In this document: positions 1 through 8,128 of the stretch, one piece after another | Numbering within the stretch: the first letter of the stretch is position 1 | How the letters are laid out: the number at the start of each line of letters is the position of its first letter | From: Lewinellaceae bacterium | GTDB lineage: Bacteria; Bacteroidota; Bacteroidia; Chitinophagales; Saprospiraceae | NCBI GenBank assembly: GCA_020636255.1 | Contig: JACJYE010000003.1 | Coordinates: 434,001 to 498,000, forward strand | Reading direction: 5' to 3' | Length of the DNA stretch: 64,000 nt | Made by a program: the position numbers and the translations under genes | Notes under the pieces: generated by a model | Databases searched by the model: none | What the model saw: the letters and a program-made list of their open reading frames with translations, nothing else | What the model was told of the DNA's origin: nothing

Positions 1-4
1 CTGC

Positions 5-637
<633 letters not shown>

Positions 638-659
638 AATTTGGATTTTTGTTAATGAA

Positions 660-720
660 GTAATCATCAAAAAACAAGTTCGAAGATTTTACAGTAGAGA
701 ACTTATTTTTTGAAGACTAC
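660..720 (-). promoter_or_regulatory. Shared leader motif, copy 1 (upstream of SOD)
   Basis: Read on the minus strand, this stretch resembles sequences 16-45 nt upstream of three other minus-strand genes (24315-24354, 29829-29871, 47629-47668). The common parts are AAGTTC, a run of T and TTTTTGAT followed by GTTACT or a close variant. This copy carries about 15-20 extra bases in the middle. Whether it is a promoter, a translation enhancer or a dispersed repeat cannot be decided from sequence alone. Confidence 0.5.
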
Positions 721-943
721 ATAATGTGTTGGTTTCGATTTTAAAACGCCGGCTAAAATAATAAGTTTACCGGCAAAGCCTCCATATGATTTGAGTTTTG
801 GGATTTTTCATGAAAAAAACCCTGTCTGTCACACCTACTCTGCCCGATGCGCCATTTTATCACGCCCGGCGAACAAAAAATGAGCGGCGAGCCTTACCTT
901 TAGCGCGCTGAAAAAAATCTCTTAACATACCAACCTAGCCATC
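721..943. other. Divergent intergenic region between SOD and fumC
   Basis: The two genes are transcribed away from each other, so this region should hold both promoters. I see no exact TAnnTTTG box, no hairpin and no small ORF that I would defend. Confidence 0.4.
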
Positions 944-2326
944 ATGAACTTCAGAAAAGAAAAAGACAGCCTCGGCTACGTAGACGTACCCGCCGACAAA
1001 TACTGGGCGGCACAAACCCAGCGCTCATCCGAGAATTTCAAGATCGGCGGCCACCGCATGCCCACCGAGATCATCCGCGCCTTCGCCATCCTGAAAAAGG
1101 CGGCGGCACTGGCCAACCTCGAACTGGGCGTACTGTCGCAGGACAAGGCCGGCGCCATCGGTGAAGTCTGCGATGAGATACTGGCCGGCCAGCTCGACGC
1201 CCAGTTCCCGCTCGTCGTCTGGCAAACCGGCTCCGGCACCCAGTCCAATATGAACGCCAACGAGGTGATCGCCAACCGGGCCCACGTGTTGCGCGGCGGC
1301 AAGCTCGATGATGCCAAAAAATACCTGCATCCCAACGATGACGTGAACATGTCGCAGTCGTCGAACGATACCTTCCCCACGGCTATGCACATCGCAGCAT
1401 ACCGGATACTCGTAGACACCACCATTCCCGGCATCGAAGCCCTGCGCGATACGCTGCAGCGCAAGTCGGAGCAGTTCATGGACGTGGCCAAGATCGGCCG
1501 CACCCACTTTATGGACGCCACCCCTGTAACGGTAGGCCAGGAGCTTTCGGGTTATGTCGCCCAGCTCAACAACGGCCTGCGCGCCATCCGCCACAGCCTC
1601 GAACACCTGGCGGAACTGGCCCTGGGCGGCACCGCCGTCGGCACCGGCCTGAACACCCCCAAAGGTTACGATGTAACCGTTGCCCGCAAGATCGCCGAGC
1701 TCACCGGCCTGCCTTTCATTACGGCGCCCAACAAGTTTGAGGCCCTGGCCAGCCACGACGCTATCGTCGAAGCCCACGGCGCGCTCAAAACGGTGGCCGT
1801 TTCCCTGATGAAGATCGGCAACGACATCCGCATGCTGGCATCGGGGCCGCGTTGCGGCATCGGCGAGCTCATCATCCCCGCCAACGAGCCGGGCTCATCC
1901 ATCATGCCGGGCAAGGTCAACCCCACCCAGTCGGAAGCCCTCACCATGGCCATGGCCCAGGTGGTGGGCAACGATGTGGCCATCAACGTGGGCGGCATGG
2001 CCGGCCACTTCGAGCTCAACGTATTCAAGCCCATGATCATCTTCAACTTCCTGATGTCGGCCCGTCTCATCGGCGACGCCTGCCACAGCTTCGATGAGCA
2101 CTGCGCCGTAGGCATCGAGCCCAACTACAGCCGCATCAAGGAGAACCTCAACAACTCGCTGATGCTGGTCACGGCCCTGAATACGCACATCGGCTACGAC
2201 AATGCCGCGGCCATCGCCAAAAAGGCGCATGCCGAGGACAAGACCCTCAAAGAGGCCGCCATTGAGCTCGGCCTGCTCACCGCCGAGCAGTTCGACGAGT
2301 GGGTGCGCCCGGAGGAGATGATCTAA
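944..2326 (+). CDS. fumC: Fumarate hydratase, class II
   Basis: FumC interconverts fumarate and L-malate in the TCA cycle as a cytoplasmic tetramer without an iron-sulfur cluster. The 460-residue length is normal. The substrate-binding motif SGTQSNMNANEVIANRA lies near residues 97-113. The superfamily signature GSSIMPGKVNP is near residue 317 and carries the mobile-loop serine. The TGLNTPKGY segment and C-terminal domain are intact. The ATG start gives the usual MNFRKEKDSLGYVDVP opening. The next gene begins 19 bp downstream on the same strand, so the two are probably cotranscribed. Confidence 0.97.
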   Translation: MNFRKEKDSLGYVDVPADKYWAAQTQRSSENFKIGGHRMPTEIIRAFAILKKAAALANLELGVLSQDKAGAIGEVCDEILAGQLDAQFPLVVWQTGSGTQSNMNANEVIANRAHVLRGGKLDDAKKYLHPNDDVNMSQSSNDTFPTAMHIAAYRILVDTTIPGIEALRDTLQRKSEQFMDVAKIGRTHFMDATPVTVGQELSGYVAQLNNGLRAIRHSLEHLAELALGGTAVGTGLNTPKGYDVTVARKIAELTGLPFITAPNKFEALASHDAIVEAHGALKTVAVSLMKIGNDIRMLASGPRCGIGELIIPANEPGSSIMPGKVNPTQSEALTMAMAQVVGNDVAINVGGMAGHFELNVFKPMIIFNFLMSARLIGDACHSFDEHCAVGIEPNYSRIKENLNNSLMLVTALNTHIGYDNAAAIAKKAHAEDKTLKEAAIELGLLTAEQFDEWVRPEEMI

Positions 2327-2345
2327 GCCAAATCCGGGTTCCGCC

Positions 2346-3014
2346 ATGTTCCCCATCACCTTCTCCTCTGAGATCCACGAAAAGCTCCCGGCACTGCGCC
2401 TGGGCTGCCTGTGGGCTGAAGTGGAAGTGCAGCCTTCCGGCCCACTCTTGCTGCAGTTGATCGACGAGGCCTGTAGTCAAATTAGCGGGAAGTTGGCCAT
2501 AGACACCATCAGCAGCCTGCCTGTCATCCGTGCAGCACGCGAGGGGTACAAGGCTACGGGGAAAAAACCGGGGCGGTACAGGCCCAGCGCCGAAGCCCTG
2601 CTTCGCCGCGTGGTGAGCGGCAAGGGCCTGTACCAGATCAGTAATGTGGTGGACGTGATCAACCTCACGTCCATCACCACCCATTATTCTATCGGGGGCT
2701 ATGATGCCGGACAGTTGCGAGGGCCGGTAGAACTAGGTATCGGGCAGGAAGGCGAGCCCTATCAGGCCATCGCGAGAGGGGAACTGAATATCGGCGGGCT
2801 GCCTGCCTTGCGCGATGCGCAGGGCGCTTTCGGTAGCCCGACCAGCGACTCGGAACGCAGCAGCATACAAACGCACAGCAGGTTTGTCGTGCTCGTTTTT
2901 TTCGACTTCGGCGGCCATGCCGGGCTCATGCAAAAACTGCTGGACACCGAGCTGCTGCTCGCACAGCATTGTAGCGGCAGCGCTTTCGAAAGAAAAATAT
3001 TCAGCACCTATTGA
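2346..3014 (+). CDS. B3/B4 tRNA-binding domain protein
   Basis: The 222 residues match stand-alone B3/B4 domain proteins, related to the editing module of the phenylalanyl-tRNA synthetase beta chain. Supporting parts are the YRPSAEALLRRV segment near residue 78, the NVVDVINLTSITTHYSIGGYD stretch in two pieces near residues 100-120, and a C-terminal region with many small residues. In PheT this fold hydrolyses mischarged Tyr-tRNAPhe; stand-alone versions may edit or bind tRNA, but their substrates are not settled. The ATG lies 19 bp after fumC, suggesting an operon. No aminoacylation motifs are present, so this is not a synthetase fragment. Confidence 0.8.
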   Translation: MFPITFSSEIHEKLPALRLGCLWAEVEVQPSGPLLLQLIDEACSQISGKLAIDTISSLPVIRAAREGYKATGKKPGRYRPSAEALLRRVVSGKGLYQISNVVDVINLTSITTHYSIGGYDAGQLRGPVELGIGQEGEPYQAIARGELNIGGLPALRDAQGAFGSPTSDSERSSIQTHSRFVVLVFFDFGGHAGLMQKLLDTELLLAQHCSGSAFERKIFSTY

Positions 3015-3345
3015 CAGCTACCCCTTTTTTTCCCTACCTTTGGTTACTGTTTTCTCACTTTTAAACAGATGTTGGATAACAGGCGTTTTTTTTAAGCTTA
3101 AATTTTTCCGGTTATATGTGAAGTATATAGTAGAAGGTCATCGTTTATGATCCGCATCTGTGTGAGGGATTCCCCTCCATCCGCGTTTAGCCAGCCTCTT
3201 TATGGACTTTCCCAATTCGAATGCCCCGTAAAAGACGAGCTTCACAAGGATGCTGCCGCTTGATGCGCCGGCGCAGCCAGGCTAGTTAGTGGCAACTATT
3301 AACATTGGATTTTTTCACATTTTTCACTTTTTTAATTTTTTTCTG
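3015..3345 (+). promoter_or_regulatory. Candidate promoter and ~290-nt leader of the RRM gene
   Basis: An exact Bacteroidota -7 box TACCTTTG lies at 3035-3042, and a TTG at 3011-3013 sits at roughly -33 spacing (21 nt). Transcription from here would give a 5' leader of nearly 300 nt before the RNA-binding protein. Long leaders are common for cold-shock-type mRNAs, so an RNA-structure switch is possible, but I cannot draw a convincing fold. No gene is evident in the stretch. Confidence 0.45.
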
Positions 3346-3906
3346 ATGAACATTTTTGTTGCTAAGCTCAATTTCGACACTACCAGTGAAGGCCTTCAGG
3401 CGGCTTTCGAAGAATTCGGAGTAGTAGATTCTGCCAAGGTCATCATGGACCATTTTACGGGGAAATCCAAAGGGTACGGCTTTGTAGAAATGCCCAATGA
3501 CGATGAAGCCTACAATGCTATCGAAGCATTGAACGAATCCGACCTGGATGGGAACACCATTGTAGTGAAAAAGGCTGAGCCGCGCAAACCCAAGATGGGT
3601 GGCGGTGGCGGCGGCGGCTTCAACCGCGGTGGCGGTGGTGGCGGCGGCTACAACCGCGGTGGCGGCGGCGGCGGCGGCTACAACCGTGGCGGCGGCGGCG
3701 GCGGCGGTTACAACCGTGGCGGCGGCGGCGGCGGTGGTTACAACCGCGGCGGCGGCGGCGGCGGTGGCCGGGGCTACAACGATGACGACAGCTACGGCCG
3801 GCGCGACCGCGACAGCTACGGCCGGCGCGACCGCGATTATAACGACGACAAGTACAACCGTTATGACCGCGACAACAACGACGATAAGTACAACCGCTGG
3901 GAATAA
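3346..3906 (+). CDS. RRM RNA-binding protein with glycine/YNR repeat tail
   Basis: This is probably a cytoplasmic RNA chaperone of the bacterial glycine-rich RRM type. Residues 1-80 form one RNA recognition motif: RNP2 is IFVAKL (3-8) and RNP1 is KGYGFVEM (42-49). Residues 85-142 are five near-perfect ten-residue units of seven glycines followed by YNR or FNR. The tail (143-186) is charged, with SYGRRDRD and NDDKYNR each repeated. Such tails bind RNA weakly and can promote condensation; that role is inferred. I start at the ATG opening MNIFVAKLNF, because the longer reading adds a phenylalanine-rich stretch outside the RRM. A strong terminator follows. Confidence 0.9.
   Translation: MNIFVAKLNFDTTSEGLQAAFEEFGVVDSAKVIMDHFTGKSKGYGFVEMPNDDEAYNAIEALNESDLDGNTIVVKKAEPRKPKMGGGGGGGFNRGGGGGGGYNRGGGGGGGYNRGGGGGGGYNRGGGGGGGYNRGGGGGGGRGYNDDDSYGRRDRDSYGRRDRDYNDDKYNRYDRDNNDDKYNRWE
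3601..3770 (+). repeat. 30-bp coding minisatellite
   Basis: Five consecutive units of about 30 bp, mostly GGY and GGC codons ending in TACAACCGY, encode the glycine/YNR tail. Unit-to-unit differences are nearly all third-base changes, so selection appears to hold the protein repeat. Copy number could vary by slippage. Confidence 0.85.
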
Positions 3907-3933
3907 GATCTCTTTTTCCCTGATACGATAACC

Positions 3934-3972
3934 AACAGGGCAGAAAGCGGCGCTTTCTGCCCTGTTTTTTTT
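3934..3972 (+). terminator. Rho-independent terminator of the RRM gene
   Basis: A near-continuous 16-bp inverted repeat (3934-3949 with 3951-3966), containing CAGGGCAGAAAGC, is followed by eight T. It sits 28 bp after the stop codon. Confidence 0.9.
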
Positions 3973-4137
3973 CGCAACCTTAAGCTTCCCGTCTTTATTC
4001 TCTCATTTTGCTCATTTTTTACAAAACCCGGCTGTGCTTTTCTACCTTCCATTGTTTAATTTTGAAGCCTGCCCTCAGTTAGCACTTGCCCCCGATGGGC
4101 AAAAGCCAAACAAGCCCTCAAATTAAAATCCAAAAAT

Positions 4138-6948
4138 ATGTACCGGAATTTTCTCCTACTGCTTATCTCTGCGCTCACTATTTACGTACTACCGGCACAG
4201 GTCGTTTACAGCGACCCGGCCTTCCCAACCGCCGATGAGGAAGTAACCGTCTACTTCGACGCCACACAGGGCAACGGAGGCCTGGCCGATTGCAACTGTG
4301 ATGTCTACTTCCATACCGGGGTCATCACCAACCTGAGCTCTGGGCCTTCCAACTGGCTTTACGTCCCTACTACCTGGGGGGTGGCCAACCCGGCCTGGAA
4401 ATTGACGCCGGTAAGTGGCCAGGACAACCTTTACAGCTATACCTTTTCACCTTCTGTCAGAGGATATTTTGGCGTACCTGGCAGTGAAACAATAGAAAAA
4501 ATAGCCTTCGTTTTCCGAAGCGGCGATGGCTCCCTGACGGGCCGCGATGAAAACGGGGGCGACATCTTCCTGGATATCTTCCAGGGCGGCATGGCCTTCA
4601 CGGCAGCCCTGCAAAGCCCCACCAACAACGCGCTGGTCGTAGAAAGCGGCGCTACCATACCCGTAAGGGTGGCCACCAATGAAGAAGCCACGATCACCGT
4701 TACCGATAACGGAATGCTCGTAGCAGAGGAAACCACTCACCTGCTCCAATACGAACTGACGGCAGGCGCTATCGGCACGCACGTCGTCGAGATCACTGCC
4801 ACCAACGGTGTGACTACCCAAAATTTCGACTTCGCCTATGCCGTACCGATCGACGTCGCTCCCGCCAACCCGCCGGCAGGCCTGCAACACGGCATCACCT
4901 ACGAAAACGGTACGCTGAGCCTGTCCCTTTATGCTCCGGGCAAGGATAACGTTTTCGTGCTCGGCGATTTTAACGACTGGCGCCCCAATACGGCATTCCA
5001 GATGACCCCCAGCTCCGAAGGCACCTGGTGGATCGAGATCGATGGGCTCGACCCTGGCAGCGCCTACGCCTTCCAGTATCTCGTGGATGGCGAGCTTCGC
5101 ATTGCCGACCCCTACAGCACGCTCGTGCTGGACCGCAACAACGACCCCTATATTCCGGAGGAAACTTACCCCAACCTGCCGGAATACCCCCAAAGGGCCG
5201 TGGGCGTAGTCAGCCTGGCCGGCCCATCGGTGGCCCAATACAACTGGCAGGCCAGCAACTACAGCAGGCCGCCCCGCGAAGAACTGGCCATCTACGAACT
5301 CCTGCTTCGCGACTTCCTGGCGCGCCACGACTACACCACCCTCATCGATACCCTCGATTACCTGCAACGCCTCGGCATCAACGCCATCGAGCTGATGCCC
5401 GTCAATGAGTTCTCCGGAAATATCAGCTGGGGGTACAACCCCAACTTCCACATGGCCCTCGACAAGTACTATGGCCCGATATACGAGTTCAAACGTTTCA
5501 TCGACGCCTGCCATAAAAGAGGCATGGCCGTCATCCTCGATGTGGTCTTCAACCACGTCGACCTTCCAAGCCCGTTCGTGTCGCTATATTGGAATGAAGC
5601 TGCGGGCCAGCCGGCTGCCGACAACCCATGGTTGAACCAGGTGGCCCCGCACGATTACAGCGTCTTTTTCGATTTCAACCACGAAAGCCCCTATACCCGG
5701 GCCTATTTCGACAGGGTACTGCAATACTGGCTGTCGGAATTCCGTGTCGACGGCTTCCGATTCGACCTCTCCAAGGGCCTCACCCAGAACGTGGGCGGCC
5801 CCTACGATGCCGGCGCCTATGACGCCAGCCGGATCGCCATCATTAAACACTATGCCGATGTGGTGTGGCAAACCACGCCCGGGGCTTATATGATCCTCGA
5901 ACATTTCGCCGACTGGGCAGAGGAAAAGGAGCTGACTGGATACAGCCAGGGCATGATGGTCTGGAACAACCTGAATTTTGCCGCCCGCGATATCATCCGC
6001 AGCGGCAACGGCAGCCTCAATGGCGCGGCCTATACCTCGCGGGGCTGGACAACGCCTTATGCACTGGTATCGTATATGGAAAGCCACGACGAAGAACGCC
6101 TCCTGTACGAAGCGCTCAATTATGGCAGTGTCTCCGGCAATTACGACGTGCGCGACCTGGAGACCGCCCTGGGGCGCGCAGAAGCCCTTACGATGCTGTT
6201 TTATACCGTGCCCGGCCCCAAGATGATCTGGCAGTTCGGAGAACAGGGCTACGACTATCCGATCAACTACTGCGAAGACGGCACCGTCAGCGATTTCTGC
6301 CGTACCAGCCCCAAACCCATCCGCTGGGATTACTACCAGGAAGCCGCCCGCCGGCATCTCTATGATGTAACCAGCACGATGGCCCGGATGAAGGGTTTCC
6401 TCGATATATTCAACACCACCGATTTCGAAGTGGACCTCGGCCCGTCGGTCAAAAAAGTGAAGCTGCACAGCCCCGGCCTGGAACTCGTAGCGGTGGCCAA
6501 CCTTGGGCTTACCTCCGGGCAGGCCCTTCAGGCCTTCTCCAGCACCGGCACCTGGTACGAGTACTTCACCGGCCAGACGATCAACGTCGTTACGCCCAAT
6601 ATCCTGCTCCCTCTGGGGCCGGGCGAATACCGCCTGTACACCAACCACCCCATCGAACTTCCATCGGGCGCTCGCGAAGAAGCGCGCTCAGGGGCATTCT
6701 CGCTGAGCATCGCCCCCAACCCAAGCCGTGGGCCGGTATCCCTGTCCTATGTGCTGCCCCGTAAGGCCGGGGTGAGCCTGGAGATATACAACCTCCAGGG
6801 CCAGTGCCTGTTCAGCCGGCAGTTAGGGCAGCAATCGCAGGGCTGGCATGCCCTGGAGATCGAGCCCCGGCTTCCCGGCGGCGCCTACTTGCTGAAAGTA
6901 GCCGCCGATGGACTGCTGGAGACGAAGGCTTTTGTAGTCGGAAAATAA
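4138..6948 (+). CDS. Secreted GH13 alpha-glucan hydrolase with T9SS sorting domain
   Basis: The 936-residue protein should cleave alpha-1,4 or alpha-1,6 glucans outside the cell. A signal peptide ending near residue 20 is followed by beta-rich modules, a CBM48-like domain (about 255-340, with VFVLGDFNDWRPN) and a GH13 barrel. The four GH13 regions are visible: DVVFNH (468-473), GFRFD with nucleophile Asp543, the acid Glu588 in MILEHFADW, and SHD with Asp651. The last ~80 residues, from APNPSRGP to the end, form a T9SS type A sorting domain, so export and surface attachment are likely. No SusC/SusD pair is adjacent. Exact specificity (amylase, pullulanase or neopullulanase) is not resolved. 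Confidence 0.9.
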   Translation: MYRNFLLLLISALTIYVLPAQVVYSDPAFPTADEEVTVYFDATQGNGGLADCNCDVYFHTGVITNLSSGPSNWLYVPTTWGVANPAWKLTPVSGQDNLYSYTFSPSVRGYFGVPGSETIEKIAFVFRSGDGSLTGRDENGGDIFLDIFQGGMAFTAALQSPTNNALVVESGATIPVRVATNEEATITVTDNGMLVAEETTHLLQYELTAGAIGTHVVEITATNGVTTQNFDFAYAVPIDVAPANPPAGLQHGITYENGTLSLSLYAPGKDNVFVLGDFNDWRPNTAFQMTPSSEGTWWIEIDGLDPGSAYAFQYLVDGELRIADPYSTLVLDRNNDPYIPEETYPNLPEYPQRAVGVVSLAGPSVAQYNWQASNYSRPPREELAIYELLLRDFLARHDYTTLIDTLDYLQRLGINAIELMPVNEFSGNISWGYNPNFHMALDKYYGPIYEFKRFIDACHKRGMAVILDVVFNHVDLPSPFVSLYWNEAAGQPAADNPWLNQVAPHDYSVFFDFNHESPYTRAYFDRVLQYWLSEFRVDGFRFDLSKGLTQNVGGPYDAGAYDASRIAIIKHYADVVWQTTPGAYMILEHFADWAEEKELTGYSQGMMVWNNLNFAARDIIRSGNGSLNGAAYTSRGWTTPYALVSYMESHDEERLLYEALNYGSVSGNYDVRDLETALGRAEALTMLFYTVPGPKMIWQFGEQGYDYPINYCEDGTVSDFCRTSPKPIRWDYYQEAARRHLYDVTSTMARMKGFLDIFNTTDFEVDLGPSVKKVKLHSPGLELVAVANLGLTSGQALQAFSSTGTWYEYFTGQTINVVTPNILLPLGPGEYRLYTNHPIELPSGAREEARSGAFSLSIAPNPSRGPVSLSYVLPRKAGVSLEIYNLQGQCLFSRQLGQQSQGWHALEIEPRLPGGAYLLKVAADGLLETKAFVVGK

Positions 6949-6962
6949 GCGATTCATGGTGG

Positions 6963-6990
6963 GTGCCTCCAAATTCGGTTTTGGAGGCAC
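6963..6990 (+). terminator. Hairpin after the GH13 gene
   Basis: GTGCCTCCAAA pairs perfectly with its complement at 6980-6990 across a 6-nt loop. No T-run follows, so it may act as an mRNA-stabilising or Rho-type 3' end rather than a classical terminator. Confidence 0.5.
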
Positions 6991-7196
6991 GCGCTCTACC
7001 TTAACCCCTCAGAACGGCCGTTCCATCGAATAAGTCCGGCCGTTCATAGAATGACTTAGACAAATTGAAGGCCATTCCCGATATTTGACGTTTAGTATTT
7101 TTTCATTGTTAACGTGCCCATCATCTTTTTTCAATCGGCCCGGCTGCTCACTGCAGAAGGGCCCGGCATTGGTAATATTTCAAAAAGAAAAAGGAT

Positions 7197-8114
7197 ATGG
7201 CGAGCACGGCCTCTGCATGTGTACAGAAAATGTCTGACGAGTTGCGACACCGCGAACTCAACTTCGGCAATACCATCATTCACTCCCGGTTCCGTTTTTT
7301 TGAAAAATCCGTTCAGGATTCGGGCCTTTCCATCAAGGTGGGGCACCGGGGGACGGAACACTATTTTTTGGATGGGCGGCAACATTCCATCCGCCCCGGG
7401 CGATACCTGGTCGTCAACCGGCACCGGGCATTCGACTGTTACCTGAAAAGCGAGGAAACAGTCGAAGCTTTCTGTATTTACCTGGATGAAGATACCGTAG
7501 CGGAAGTAGCTGCCGCGTTGGCAAAGCCTCTGGGCCATTGGCTCGGCCAACCCTTTTTTAAAAGCGTGCCCGAGCCCGTGTTCATGGAGAAGGCCTACCG
7601 GACGGAGGAGAACGAACTGGGGCGTTTCCTGGCTCAGCTACGGCCGCTTCTGGCCTCCGGTGCGCCAATCGACTTCGCAGCTCTATACTACACCCTTGCG
7701 GAAAAGCTGATCCGCAGCCAGCATGAAATGGAGCAGCAGATCCAGCGCATCAGCTCGAGCCGGCGCTCTACCCGCGAGGAGTTATACCGGAGGCTGTGCG
7801 TCGCCCGGCATTACATTTTTGACAACTATCGCCAGGATATTTCGCTTGACGAGCTGTCGCGGGAAGCTACCCTGTCCAAATTCCATCTGTTGCGGACCTA
7901 CAAGGAAGCTTTCGGCACCACGCCCTACCGGCAGGTGCTGAGCCTGCGCCTGCAAAGCGCCCGCGGGCTGCTGTCAAAGGGATGGCTACTGGAAGATATC
8001 GCTTTCGAACTGGGCTTTTCCGACCGGCGGTCGTTCACCAAAGCGTTTAAAAAGGAGTTTGGGCTGGCCCCTTCGGGTTTTCGGGTAACACAACAATATC
8101 AAAACGAGTATTGA
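7197..8114 (+). CDS. AraC-family transcriptional regulator
   Basis: The 305-residue protein has a ~170-residue N-terminal half with a cupin-like pattern (HSIRPGRYLVVNRHRAF) and a C-terminal AraC DNA-binding domain from about residue 195. The two helix-turn-helix units are ISLDELSREATLSKFHL and LEDIAFELGFSDRRSFTKAF. I chose the first ATG, which follows an AAGGAT ribosome-binding-like sequence; an ATG 33 bp later is possible. Its stop lies 14 bp before the start of the S9 peptidase gene, so it probably regulates the operon it heads. The ligand is unknown. Confidence 0.9.
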   Translation: MASTASACVQKMSDELRHRELNFGNTIIHSRFRFFEKSVQDSGLSIKVGHRGTEHYFLDGRQHSIRPGRYLVVNRHRAFDCYLKSEETVEAFCIYLDEDTVAEVAAALAKPLGHWLGQPFFKSVPEPVFMEKAYRTEENELGRFLAQLRPLLASGAPIDFAALYYTLAEKLIRSQHEMEQQIQRISSSRRSTREELYRRLCVARHYIFDNYRQDISLDELSREATLSKFHLLRTYKEAFGTTPYRQVLSLRLQSARGLLSKGWLLEDIAFELGFSDRRSFTKAFKKEFGLAPSGFRVTQQYQNEY

Positions 8115-8128
8115 TTAAATGCACCCTT

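Noticed and set aside
2346..3014. Phenylalanyl-tRNA synthetase beta chain fragment
   Set aside because: The gene is complete for a stand-alone B3/B4 protein, with its own start and no remains of the other PheT domains.
3201..3300. tRNA-like stretch around AATTCGAATGCC
   Set aside because: No acceptor stem or anticodon arm can be formed; no tRNA was found in the window.
3601..3770. CRISPR-like regular repeats
   Set aside because: The 30-bp units are contiguous without spacers and lie in frame within the RRM gene.
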